A stretch of 15,352 nt of DNA from Candidatus Aerophobota bacterium (GTDB lineage Bacteria; Aerophobota; Aerophobia; Aerophobales; B3-G15): the NCBI GenBank assembly GCA_014859225.1, contig JACUUP010000024.1, positions 1 to 15,352 of the forward strand, written 5' to 3'. The position numbers and the translations under genes were made by a program. The notes under the pieces were generated by a model. It was not told the origin of the DNA, did no database searches, and was given only the letters and a program-made list of their open reading frames with translations. The stretch's first letter is position 1, and each line of letters starts with the position of its first letter. This document shows positions 7,908 through 15,325 of the stretch, piece by piece.

Positions 7908-7936
7908 GACGAGGCATCTTTTAAAGATGTCTCGTC
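7908..7936 (+). other. Near-perfect hairpin between spoVG and era
   Basis: GACGAG at 7908-7913 pairs with CTCGTC at 7931-7936, and CATCTTT (7915-7921) with AAAGATG (7923-7929). The only non-Watson-Crick position, 7914/7930, would be a G-U pair in the plus-strand RNA but an A-C mismatch in minus-strand RNA, favouring action in the operon transcript. No T-run follows, so it is not a standard intrinsic terminator. An RNA processing or stabilising element, or a protein-binding site, is possible. Confidence 0.6.
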
Positions 7937-7954
7937 AAAAAACGGAAATTTCTA

Positions 7955-8827
7955 ATGCCAAAAAAAGAGGAATTTAAAGCAGGATTTGTAACCTTAACTG
8001 GCAAACCAAATGTTGGCAAATCCACCCTTTTGAATAAATTAGTGGGCGAAAAAATAGCCATAATCTCTCCTCGTCCTCAGACTACTCGCAATATCATAAA
8101 AGGAGTGGTTACTTTTGAAGAAGCCCAGATAGTGTTCATAGATACACCCGGGTTAACTCAAATAGAAAAAGCTCCCAGCCGTTTGGATAGACGAATAATA
8201 GAGGAAACCCTGCTTGGACTTGAAGGAGTTGATGTGGTAGTATTTATGGCTGATAATCGCAGACCCTCCTCTGAGGATTATTTTATTATGGACCACCTGG
8301 AAAAAATAAAAAAACCTGTTATTTTAGCCATAAGTAAGGTAGATAAGGCGGAAAAATCTGAGGTTGAATCTCTCCTTGAAACCTATAAAAAATATTTTCC
8401 CTTCAGCAAATCAATTCCTATATCGGCAAAAAAAGGAACCAACCTTTCTATCCTTGTGGGTGAAATTATCCATTTTTTACCGTCCCATCCTCCATATTAC
8501 TCCTCAGACCTTGTCACCGACCAGGCAGAACGTATCTTAGCGGGAGAGCTCATCAGGGAAAAAATATTTGAACTAACCCGTCAGGAGGTCCCTTATTCGG
8601 CAATGGTAAACGTGGAGGAGTTTAAGGAAAGAAGTGAGAATCTAACTTACATCAGCGCTACCATCTATGTAGAGCATTCCTCACAGAGAGGTATTCTTGT
8701 GGGTAAAAAAGGGAGCATGATTAAAAAAATTGGTCTGCTGGCAAGAAAAGAAATAGAGAATCGTTTTAATTGTAGAGTCTATCTTGACCTTAGAGTGGGA
8801 GTTAAAAAGAACTGGCGCAAAATTTAA
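7955..8827 (+). CDS. era: GTPase Era, 16S rRNA-binding assembly factor
   Basis: 290 residues, normal length. The N-terminal GTPase domain shows G1 GKPNVGKST (16-24), switch TTR (43-45), G3 DTPG (63-66), G4 SKVD (127-130, Ser in place of the more usual Asn) and G5 SAK (157-159). The C-terminal KH domain has the GxxG loop G250-K-K-G253 and the Era ending YLDLRVGVKKNWR. Era binds the 3' end region of 16S rRNA and helps 30S maturation. It is the last gene of the plus-strand run, 59 nt after spoVG with the hairpin between; its Shine-Dalgarno is weak. The TAA stop (8825-8827) overlaps that of convergent proB. Confidence 0.96.
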   Translation: MPKKEEFKAGFVTLTGKPNVGKSTLLNKLVGEKIAIISPRPQTTRNIIKGVVTFEEAQIVFIDTPGLTQIEKAPSRLDRRIIEETLLGLEGVDVVVFMADNRRPSSEDYFIMDHLEKIKKPVILAISKVDKAEKSEVESLLETYKKYFPFSKSIPISAKKGTNLSILVGEIIHFLPSHPPYYSSDLVTDQAERILAGELIREKIFELTRQEVPYSAMVNVEEFKERSENLTYISATIYVEHSSQRGILVGKKGSMIKKIGLLARKEIENRFNCRVYLDLRVGVKKNWRKI

Positions 8828-9948
8828 AGTATTACCAGATTATCACGGTGGATTGCCTCATCGTAGTATTTATAACCAAGCTTTGCTTCAATTTCATTTG
8901 TGTGCAAGCCCTTTATCTTTTTAAGTTCATCGGATGAATAATAGACAATCCCCCGGGCAAACTCCTCTCCCTTTATATCTAAAAGACTAACAGCATCTCC
9001 AGACTGAAATCTATCTCTTACCTCTTTTATACCTACGGGTAAAAGACTGCTACCTTCCTGGAGTAGAGCTTTTTTTGCTCCTTCGTCTACTATAACAATA
9101 CCTTTAGTCCTTGTGCCATAGGCAATCCATTTTTTTCTTGCCTGAAGTTTGCTTTCAGTGGGTAGAAAAACTGTTCCTATCTTTTCGCCACTGAAAAAAG
9201 CCTTTAAAAAATCCTCGCCCCCTCCAATAACTACGGGAATACCAGAACGAGTTGCTATCCTGGCTGCTTCAATTTTTGTCTGCATCCCCCCTACCCTTCC
9301 CTCCACACAAGTTCCTAAAGCCATTTTCTCTGTCTTTTTATCTATTTTGTTAATTAAGGACACAAGTTTTGCCCCCGGGTCCTTTTTAGGGTCTGATGTG
9401 TACAATCCTTGAATATCAGAAAGGATGATTAAAAAGTCAGCCTCAATTAATCCGGCAACCAATGCCGATAAAGTATCGTTGTCTCCGAACTTTATCTCCT
9501 CTACTGCTACAGTATCATTTTCATTCACCACAGGAATAGCTCCCATTTTAAGTAAAGTAAGAATGGTATTACGAGCATTAATGTAGGTGGAGCGCTGGGA
9601 AAGGTCACCCGCACTTAATAAAATCTGACCTACGGGTAAATCATATTTTTTGAAAAATTTAAAATAAAGCTGCATGAGATGAATCTGCCCAATACTGGCA
9701 AGTGCCTGCTTAGAAGGGATGGCTCCCGAGCTAATAAAATTAGCGGTTAAACCTGACTTTTCTCTACCAATGGCAATTGCTCCTGATGATACAATAACTA
9801 CTTTTTTGTCCTTTTCTACAAGCTGAACCACTGATTCCACAAGCTTTTCAATAAAAGAAATATCGGGCTCATCTCTCTTTAACAGAAGGCTGCCCCCTAC
9901 CTTTATTACCAGTTTTTTAGTCTTACCAAGTAAATCAACTCTCTCTAT
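8824..9948 (-). CDS. proB: Glutamate 5-kinase, with an apparent ATA start codon
   Basis: ATP-dependent first step of proline synthesis from glutamate. The amino-acid kinase domain includes KKLVIKVGGSLL (11-22, essential lysine K16), VIVSSGAIAIG (51-61), NEND (142-145) and FGDNDTLSA (154-162); a C-terminal PUA domain starts near residue 273. The first standard start in frame is GTG at 9840, but this would delete the first beta strand and the K-x-G-G-S loop. Upstream of it the frame is open to a stop at 9963 and encodes exactly those missing residues, with no ATG, GTG or TTG. The best start is ATA at 9948, preceded six nt upstream by AGGAGG within the end of obg. That gives 374 residues, the normal ProB length, and a 14-nt overlap with obg. 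A substitution or sequencing error of ATG is possible. proA does not follow. Confidence 0.9.
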   Translation of the reverse strand: MERVDLLGKTKKLVIKVGGSLLLKRDEPDISFIEKLVESVVQLVEKDKKVVIVSSGAIAIGREKSGLTANFISSGAIPSKQALASIGQIHLMQLYFKFFKKYDLPVGQILLSAGDLSQRSTYINARNTILTLLKMGAIPVVNENDTVAVEEIKFGDNDTLSALVAGLIEADFLIILSDIQGLYTSDPKKDPGAKLVSLINKIDKKTEKMALGTCVEGRVGGMQTKIEAARIATRSGIPVVIGGGEDFLKAFFSGEKIGTVFLPTESKLQARKKWIAYGTRTKGIVIVDEGAKKALLQEGSSLLPVGIKEVRDRFQSGDAVSLLDIKGEEFARGIVYYSSDELKKIKGLHTNEIEAKLGYKYYDEAIHRDNLVIL

Positions 9949-10954
9949 CTTCCTCCTCCTTTATCAGAGTAAATAAGCGGGAAATTAGCTGTGCTATGCC
10001 TTCACCTGTTTTAGCAGAGATACCCATTACAGAGAATTTTTCGCTAATTTCTTTGTTGAACTTATTGAACCTCACCCTTGCTCCAGGAAGATCAAGTTTA
10101 TTACCCACAACTAATTGAGGTTTTTTTAAAAGGTCAGGATTATATAGCTCAAGTTCTTTATTTACAATCTGAAAATCTTTTAGGGAATCTTTAACAAAAT
10201 CATCACCCACATTTACAAGGTGAAGTAAAATTTTACTTCTTTCTATATGTCTCAAAAATCTATCCCCCAGTCCCTTTCCTTCAGATGCTTTCTCAATTAA
10301 TCCGGGAAGGTCAGCAACCACAAAAGAGCTAAAATCATCCATTTTAACTATCCCGAGATGTGGTCTTAAGGTTGTGAAAGGATAGGCAGCTATTTTAGGA
10401 CGTGCATTTGATATTCTGGATATAAGGGTAGACTTTCCCGCATTGGGAAGACCAATAATTCCCACATCAGCTATAAGCTTTAGCTCTAAATTAAGCCATT
10501 TTTTCTCCCCCTCTTCACCTTCCTCTACTTCCCGGGGAGATTGGTGGATTGAAGTCTTGAATTTAGCGTTTCCCCTGCCCCCTTTTCCTCCACGCGCTAT
10601 AACTATAAAATTTTCTTTTTCTTTTAAATCTTTTAAAATATTTCCTGCCTCATCTTTTATTAACGTCCCTGGCGGAACCTTGAGCGTGATGCTTGCTCCT
10701 CTTTTTCCCTTTTTATCTTTGCCCTGTCCATGCCTTCCATCCTGTGCCACAAAATGTTTTTTGTAATGATAATAAATAAGGGTAGAAATACCTTGAAAAA
10801 CTTTAATGACTACATTTCCCCCATCCCCACCATCTCCTCCATCGGGACCACCCCGGGGAACACCTTTTTCTCTACGGAAACTCATGCAGCCGTTCCCTCC
10901 TCTTCCTCCCTGAACATATATTTTAACCTCATCAAAAAGTTTTTCGCGTTCCAT
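9935..10954 (-). CDS. obgE: Obg family GTPase (ribosome assembly / stress)
   Basis: 339 residues. The glycine-rich Obg fold is at 1-158 (VQGGRGGNGCMSFRREK and GGPDGGDGGDGGNV), then the GTPase: G1 GLPNAGKST (168-176), switch AYPFTTLRPHLG (190-201), G3 DLPG (215-218), G4 NKLD (285-288), G5 SAK (313-315). The C-terminal OCT domain of some homologues is absent, as in E. coli-like short forms. It acts in 50S assembly. The ATG at 10954 fits the family N-terminus but has no Shine-Dalgarno sequence; a short palindromic repeat sits about 10 nt upstream. Obg followed by proB is a widely conserved order. Confidence 0.96.
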   Translation of the reverse strand: MEREKLFDEVKIYVQGGRGGNGCMSFRREKGVPRGGPDGGDGGDGGNVVIKVFQGISTLIYYHYKKHFVAQDGRHGQGKDKKGKRGASITLKVPPGTLIKDEAGNILKDLKEKENFIVIARGGKGGRGNAKFKTSIHQSPREVEEGEEGEKKWLNLELKLIADVGIIGLPNAGKSTLISRISNARPKIAAYPFTTLRPHLGIVKMDDFSSFVVADLPGLIEKASEGKGLGDRFLRHIERSKILLHLVNVGDDFVKDSLKDFQIVNKELELYNPDLLKKPQLVVGNKLDLPGARVRFNKFNKEISEKFSVMGISAKTGEGIAQLISRLFTLIKEEEDRES

Positions 10955-10961
10955 ATATGCT

Positions 10962-10984
10962 ATGACAGGCAGGACGCCTGTCCT
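10962..10984 (-). repeat. Short palindromic repeat, copy 1
   Basis: GACAGGC (10964-10970) and GCCTGTC (10976-10982) flank a 5-nt loop. Read on the minus strand, the 23-nt unit matches copy 3 (14398-14420, plus strand) at 22 positions, with the single difference in the loop. It lies immediately before the obg start codon. Confidence 0.8.
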
Positions 10985-11004
10985 CCAGTGTATGTTATTT
11001 TTAG

Positions 11005-11029
11005 TAGGACGGGCGTCTCGCCTGTCCTA
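11005..11029 (+). repeat. Short palindromic repeat, copy 2
   Basis: TAGGACGGGCG pairs with CGCCTGTCCTA across a 3-nt loop, with one G-T position. The core GACGGGC-GTCTC-GCCTGTC differs from copy 3 at two positions and lies in the opposite orientation to copy 1, 22 nt away. No T-run follows on either strand, so it is not a standard terminator. Confidence 0.75.
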
Positions 11030-11104
11030 ACTCTAAAAAAATTACTTCAGGCTTCCATTACTTAAAATTACCCTGCTTCACTGATTGCCTTCATATATAT
11101 ACTT

Positions 11105-12565
11105 CTATGTATCGTGCGTAAAAAGCTCTAACCTTTCTGTGCGCGAATGAGTGCTAAAAGAAGAAATAATAATAGTCAGACAAGCTGCCAGTGCTACTCC
11201 GATTATGGATGAATCTAAACCAAAGTATTTATCGGGAACACCTGGAACAAATTTACTAATCATATAGAAGCTCTCTGATGCAAAAAGTGATATTATAATC
11301 GCATAAGTTGTGGTTTTCTTCCAGTAAAGAGAAAGAAACAGCAGTGGCGTAATCTGGGCAAACCCGCCAAAAGCAATAAGACCTATCTCTACTAACGTTC
11401 CGGGTTGCAGGAGCGATGCAAGATAACTGAAAATAGCAAAAATCGCCACGATTAATCTTCCCATGAAGTTTTCCCTTTTGTTACTTGCCCTCGGATTAAG
11501 AAATTTCTTATAAATATCGTGAGTTAAATAACTACTCGCAGAAAGCAGCATGGAATCCGCCGAGGACATCATTGCTGCCATGGCTCCTGAAATAACCAGT
11601 GCCGAAAACCAAAAAGGAGTGTACATCCCAAGCATAACCGAGAGCACTGTGTCCGGGTTTGCAAGACCCGGGACAATCGCTCTTCCCCAGGCTCCAATGA
11701 GAAAGGGAGGTAGAAACAGCAACAGGCAAAGCAAAGGCCAGATAATAAATGAGCGCTGCAGAATTTTTTCTGATTTGCCAACAAAAAACCTCTGGTTAAT
11801 TTGAGGAAAACAAATCACCCCGAGAGCCACGCTCACAGAAGCTGACCAGATCATCTGCGGTGTCCAGGAATCACCCAGCGTAAATATCGATTTGGCTTCG
11901 GCTAAAACTTTTGTAGCGGCAACTTCCGGGCCTCCAATACCCCGGCCGATAAACACAAGTGCAATCCAGATACACGCAATCATCAAAATACCTTGAAAGA
12001 CATCGGTCCAGGCGACCCCGCGCATTCCACCCAGGACAACATAGGTGAGAATAAATAAAGTTATAATACCTGCGCCTACCGGATAAGAAATTGCTCCTCC
12101 GGTTAAACCCGAAAGAGCATAACCACCTCCCATCTGCTGAAGCATAAGATATGGAAAAAGCCAGAAAAGAGAAATTATAGAAATAGCTCCTCTCAAAAAA
12201 GGGGAACCAAACCGCTCTCCTAACATTTCTCCTAAAGTTATGTAATGATATTTCTTTCCCAATTTCCACTGTTTGCTGCCAATAAGATACCAGAAAACAG
12301 CTACCAGAAATCCGTCCATTATTCCCATTACGATAAACCATTCCATCCCGCTGGAATAGACCTGACCCGCCCCCCCAAAAAAGGTAAAAGCCGACATTAA
12401 ACTGGCAAACATAGTTAAAAGAAGCACCAGTGTACCGAAGCTTCTATCTGCTAAAAAATAATCCTCTGGCTCTTTGCGAGTAATACGGTAGCCTCTTAAA
12501 CCAATAAGAAGCGCCACACTCATAAATGTAAACACAATGATTAATTGAATAGTTTGTTCACTCAT
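11105..12565 (-). CDS. Sodium:solute symporter family permease
   Basis: 486 residues, strongly hydrophobic with about 12-13 predicted membrane helices by eye, typical of the SSS family (PutP, PanF, vSGLT). Family features include YFLADRSFGT after the first helix, LMSAFTFFGGAGQVYSSG (56-73), YVVLGGMRGVAWTDVFQG in the middle, and AAMMSSADSMLLSASSYLTHDIYK, the helix-8 signature whose Ser pair binds Na+. Substrate cannot be read from sequence; pantothenate, proline, other amino acids and carboxylates are all transported by relatives. The start overlaps the stop of the small membrane gene upstream by ATGA (12562-12565), so the two are translationally coupled. Confidence 0.92.
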   Translation of the reverse strand: MSEQTIQLIIVFTFMSVALLIGLRGYRITRKEPEDYFLADRSFGTLVLLLTMFASLMSAFTFFGGAGQVYSSGMEWFIVMGIMDGFLVAVFWYLIGSKQWKLGKKYHYITLGEMLGERFGSPFLRGAISIISLFWLFPYLMLQQMGGGYALSGLTGGAISYPVGAGIITLFILTYVVLGGMRGVAWTDVFQGILMIACIWIALVFIGRGIGGPEVAATKVLAEAKSIFTLGDSWTPQMIWSASVSVALGVICFPQINQRFFVGKSEKILQRSFIIWPLLCLLLFLPPFLIGAWGRAIVPGLANPDTVLSVMLGMYTPFWFSALVISGAMAAMMSSADSMLLSASSYLTHDIYKKFLNPRASNKRENFMGRLIVAIFAIFSYLASLLQPGTLVEIGLIAFGGFAQITPLLFLSLYWKKTTTYAIIISLFASESFYMISKFVPGVPDKYFGLDSSIIGVALAACLTIIISSFSTHSRTERLELFTHDT

Positions 12566-12768
12566 TTTTGCCGCTTTTCAGCCCAGTAATATTTTACAAA
12601 TAACCAGAAGAGAAAGAATAAAAAAACAAGCCATAGTGCATGATACAAAATCCACACCGGGATTCCTACTACGCATAACGACGAGCCCCATAAAAACCAG
12701 GGAACCCCCATTACCAGAGTTATAGCAAATATTACTATCCAGAAAACTTTCACTCGTAATTCGCTCAT
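12562..12768 (-). CDS. Small two-helix membrane protein, DUF3311-like
   Basis: 68 residues with two hydrophobic segments, about 8-28 and 32-60, and a basic tail (AEKRQK). The GIPVWILYHALWLVF stretch (35-49) resembles the conserved G-x-P...W core of DUF3311 proteins, which are typically encoded next to SSS symporters; the match is from memory and the family name is tentative. It overlaps the symporter start by 4 nt and is the first gene of this two-gene operon, so it is probably an accessory subunit or stabiliser. ATG 12768 follows a GGCGGGGAA purine-rich stretch. Confidence 0.75.
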   Translation of the reverse strand: MSELRVKVFWIVIFAITLVMGVPWFLWGSSLCVVGIPVWILYHALWLVFLFFLFWLFVKYYWAEKRQK

Positions 12769-12802
12769 TTAATTGTTCCCCGCCTTTCTTTGCTAAAGGC
12801 AA

Positions 12803-12831
12803 ATTATATAGACAAATTAGCCCCCTGTCAA
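12803..12831 (-). promoter_or_regulatory. Consensus sigma70 promoter for the symporter operon
   Basis: On the minus strand TTGACA (12831-12826) and TATAAT (12808-12803) are separated by exactly 17 nt, a perfect consensus promoter. The predicted start near 12796 leaves a leader of about 28 nt. Confidence 0.8.
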
Positions 12832-12845
12832 ACTTCAATTTGACA
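12826..12845. repeat. Inverted repeat formed by back-to-back -35 boxes
   Basis: TGTCAAA (12826-12832) and TTTGACA (12839-12845) are perfect 7-bp inverted arms around CTTCAA. Each arm holds the -35 box of one divergent promoter, so the boxes are 8 bp apart. The right arm and its flank, TTTGACAAAATAA, are identical to 527-539 at the cysK promoter. Confidence 0.65.
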
Positions 12846-12867
12846 AAATAATAAAGCAAGTTAAAAT
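12840..12867 (+). promoter_or_regulatory. Sigma70-type promoter for trpB2
   Basis: TTGACA (12840-12845) is followed after 16 nt by TAAAAT (12862-12867). The predicted start near 12874 lies about 32 nt before the ATG. It would compete with the divergent promoter at 12831-12803. Confidence 0.65.
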
Positions 12868-12905
12868 AAACCTTTAAAAAAGAATAGACGAGAAAGGAGA
12901 AAGAA

Positions 12906-14270
12906 ATGGTAAAAAGCAAGATTCTGTTAGAAGAGAGCGAGCTTCCGCAAGCCTGGTACAATATCCTGCCCGACCTTCCAAAACCCCTGGAGCCATTTTT
13001 ACATCCAGCTACGGGAAAACCCATCTCCCCTGATGATTTAGCTCCCATTTTTCCGCGGGCGCTCATTGAGCAGGAAGTCTCCATGGAGCAGTGGATAAAA
13101 ATTCCCGATGAGGTAAGAGAAATTTACAAGTTATGGAGACCAACCCCTCTCCACAGAGCGCTCAGATTGGAGGAGTATTTAAAAACTCCGGCAAGAATTT
13201 ACTATAAGAATGAATCAGTCTCGCCTCCTGGCTCACATAAGCCTAACACTGCGGTTGCCCAGGCTTACTACAACAAGATGGAAGGAGTAAAAAGGCTAGC
13301 CACCGAGACCGGAGCAGGTCAGTGGGGGTCGGCTTTATCCTTTGGATGTGATTTATTTGGTCTTCAGTGCACAGTTTATATGGTAAAAGTTAGTTACGAG
13401 CAAAAACCCTACAGAAAAATACTCATGCATGTATGGGGAGCAAACGTCATTCCAAGCCCCAGCAACAAAACAAAAGCAGGTAGAAGCATCCTGGAAAAGA
13501 ATCCTGACTCCACGGGAAGTTTAGGAATTGCGATTAGTGAAGCTATTGAAGATGCGGCTATTCATGATGATACCAAATATTCCCTGGGTAGTGTATTAAA
13601 TCACGTGATACTTCACCAAACAGTGGTTGGGCTTGAGACTAAAAAACAGCTTGAAAAGGTAGGTGATTATCCCGATGTTATAATTGGGTGCGTGGGTGGA
13701 GGAAGTAATTTCTCTGGATTCTCCTTCCCCTTTGTTAAAGATAAATTAAGTGGAAAAAAACCTCATCTAAGATTTATAGCTGTTGAGCCTACTGCCTGCC
13801 CCACTTTAACTAAAGGACCTTACGCTTATGATTTTGGAGACACGGCAAAACTAACACCCCTTTTAAAAATGTTCACCCTGGGACATGATTTTGTTCCTCC
13901 GCCTATTCACTCGGGTGGACTTAGATACCATGGAGATGCACCCTTACTTTCGCTTCTCTGCAATGAAAAAGTAATTGAGGCTCAAGCTTATTATCAGATT
14001 CCAGTTTTTGAGGCAGCTGCTATCTTTGCCCATACAGAGGGAATTTTACCTGCCCCAGAAACTGCACATGCAATAAAAGCGGCTATTGATGAGGCACTTG
14101 AATGTAAAAAGAACCGGGAAGAAAAAGTCATTATCTTTAACTTCTCCGGACATGGACACTTTGACCTTTCCGCTTACGAGGCTTACATTAGTAAGAAATT
14201 GGAAGACTATGAGTATCCGGAAGAGGAGATTAAGAGGACGCTTGGGTATCTGCCAAAGGTAGGAGTTTAG
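12906..14270 (+). CDS. trpB2: Tryptophan synthase beta chain, TrpB2 type
   Basis: PLP enzyme that joins indole with serine (phosphoserine in some TrpB2 proteins) to make tryptophan. 454 residues, longer than TrpB1 (about 390-400) and typical of TrpB2, with the long N-terminal extension and [17 protein letters not shown]. Visible: PLP lysine K112 in [10 protein letters not shown], catalytic E134 in [11 protein letters not shown], phosphate-binding loop [11 protein letters not shown] (about 253-263), HTEGI and the C-terminal [18 protein letters not shown] (12893-12900) precedes ATG 12906. There is no trpA or other trp gene nearby, as is usual for TrpB2, which often works alone scavenging indole. 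Its physiological amino donor and role are inferred. Confidence 0.94.
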   Translation: MVKSKILLEESELPQAWYNILPDLPKPLEPFLHPATGKPISPDDLAPIFPRALIEQEVSMEQWIKIPDEVREIYKLWRPTPLHRALRLEEYLKTPARIYYKNESVSPPGSHKPNTAVAQAYYNKMEGVKRLATETGAGQWGSALSFGCDLFGLQCTVYMVKVSYEQKPYRKILMHVWGANVIPSPSNKTKAGRSILEKNPDSTGSLGIAISEAIEDAAIHDDTKYSLGSVLNHVILHQTVVGLETKKQLEKVGDYPDVIIGCVGGGSNFSGFSFPFVKDKLSGKKPHLRFIAVEPTACPTLTKGPYAYDFGDTAKLTPLLKMFTLGHDFVPPPIHSGGLRYHGDAPLLSLLCNEKVIEAQAYYQIPVFEAAAIFAHTEGILPAPETAHAIKAAIDEALECKKNREEKVIIFNFSGHGHFDLSAYEAYISKKLEDYEYPEEEIKRTLGYLPKVGV

Positions 14271-14341
14271 GAAAAGTCCTCTGAAAAACCTCATAGTAAG
14301 TTTAATTGCCCACTGAGCGTGGACTTAATTTCTTCCTTCAT

Positions 14342-14370
14342 CCCTTCCTCTTGAGGGACGGGGGGTGGGG
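14342..14370. repeat. G/C-rich hairpin-like tract in the trpB2-lactonase gap
   Basis: TTCCTC (14345-14350) and GAGGGA (14353-14358) form a 6-bp stem allowing one G-T pair with a 2-nt loop, followed by a G-run to 14370. The base composition stands out from the surrounding AT-rich DNA. It may be a degenerate intergenic repeat; no function is evident. Confidence 0.3.
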
Positions 14371-14397
14371 ATGATACCCTGAAGGACAATACATCGT

Positions 14398-14420
14398 AGG
14401 ACAGGCGTCCCGCCTGTCAT
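14398..14420 (+). repeat. Short palindromic repeat, copy 3
   Basis: GACAGGC (14400-14406) and GCCTGTC (14412-14418) flank the loop GTCCC. It matches copy 1 in inverted orientation at 22 of 23 positions. It lies in the 167-188-nt gap between trpB2 and the lactonase-like gene, 18-39 nt before the candidate start codons. Confidence 0.8.
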
Positions 14421-14458
14421 GTTATACGTGTTTTAGTGTGCATTTACGGGAGGACTGG

Positions 14459-15325
14459 TTGAGTGCACAAACTATTCAGGTGGGAGCGTACGCCCTGAGT
14501 TTTATCTCTGATGGCTATTTCTATCTTGATGCAGGAACAATGTTCTGCCGGATACCAAAAACAGTATGGAGCAGGTTTGTTGCAGTTGATGAGGAAAATA
14601 GAATGAAACTGGCTCTGAATTGTCTTTTAATTCAATATAAGGGTAGAAATATTCTGGTGAATGCCGGCATTGGAGAAAAGTTCAGCGAGAAATTTAAAAA
14701 AATATACAAAATAGAGCGGCAAGAAAACATCATCTTATCCCTGGAGAAAGCAGGTATTACACCAGAGGATGTGGACTTTGTAATTTTTACTCATCTTCAT
14801 CTTGACCACTGTGGTGCTGCCACCAGGCTGGAGAATAGAAAATCTCAACCTGTTTTCCCCAACGCCCGTTATATAATCCAAAAAGAGGAATGGGAAAGTG
14901 CCCTCAATCCCAACGAACTAACCAGAGGCTCTTATCTTGCGGATAACATCCTGCCTTTAAAGGATAGACTGATTCTCATAGATAACAGTATGAATCTTGC
15001 CCAAATGGGATTTGCTGAGATAAGGCTCATCAAAACAAAAGCTCACTCAGAAGGTCACCAAATTGTGGAGATAACTGATAACAACAAAAAAGTTGTCTAT
15101 GTTTCAGATTTAATCCCCACCTCAAAACATGTTCACCTACCTTACATAATGGCCTGGGACATTGACCCGGTGGGAGTTATCAATAAAAAAAAGGAGCTGC
15201 TAAGTAAGTTTGCAGAAGAGGACTATACTGTTCTCTGGGAACACGATGTAGAATATGGTTACGGAAAAATAGGATTTGAGAACGGGAAATATTTTGCAAA
15301 AGATTTAGTGCCAAAGCTAACTTAA
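14459..15325 (+). CDS. MBL-fold metallohydrolase, N-acyl-homoserine lactonase-like
   Basis: Metallo-beta-lactamase-fold hydrolase with the dinuclear metal site intact: H112-x-H114-x-D116-H117 in FTHLHLDHCG, H196 in KAHSEGH, D217 in VVYVSDLIP, and H262 in WEHD. General layout and the HLHLDHCG context resemble the AttM/AiiB lactonase group, but that group also includes hydrolases of other substrates, so quorum quenching is only one possibility. The start chosen is TTG 14459, giving 288 residues, because GGGAGGA (14448-14454) lies 4 nt before it; an in-frame GTG at 14438 would add seven residues but has no ribosome-binding site. No signal peptide is seen, so it is cytoplasmic. It follows trpB2 after a gap with repeats and may be transcribed with it. 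Confidence 0.88.
   Translation: MSAQTIQVGAYALSFISDGYFYLDAGTMFCRIPKTVWSRFVAVDEENRMKLALNCLLIQYKGRNILVNAGIGEKFSEKFKKIYKIERQENIILSLEKAGITPEDVDFVIFTHLHLDHCGAATRLENRKSQPVFPNARYIIQKEEWESALNPNELTRGSYLADNILPLKDRLILIDNSMNLAQMGFAEIRLIKTKAHSEGHQIVEITDNNKKVVYVSDLIPTSKHVHLPYIMAWDIDPVGVINKKKELLSKFAEEDYTVLWEHDVEYGYGKIGFENGKYFAKDLVPKLT

Noticed and set aside
7908-7936. Intrinsic terminator after spoVG
   Set aside because: Strong stem but followed by an A-rich stretch rather than a T-run on the plus strand.
11005-11040. Terminator of the symporter operon
   Set aside because: The hairpin belongs to the dispersed palindrome family and no T-run follows on the minus strand.
10730-11065. Plus-strand reading frame of 111 codons
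   Set aside because: Mostly antisense to the obg start and then crosses the palindromic repeats; no ribosome-binding site and no family-like sequence.
11871-12341. Minus-strand 156-codon frame inside the symporter
   Set aside because: Same-strand alternate frame of a well-supported gene; biased toward Ser, Arg, Cys and Tyr, as expected for a shadow.
12782-12800. Leader hairpin GCCTTT...AAAGGC before the DUF3311-like gene
   Set aside because: The predicted transcription start near 12796 falls inside the upstream arm, so the stem is probably not fully transcribed.
12578-13084. Minus-strand reading frame of 168 codons across the trpB2 start
   Set aside because: Runs through the divergent promoters and overlaps both trpB2 and the DUF3311-like gene; composition is that of a shadow frame.
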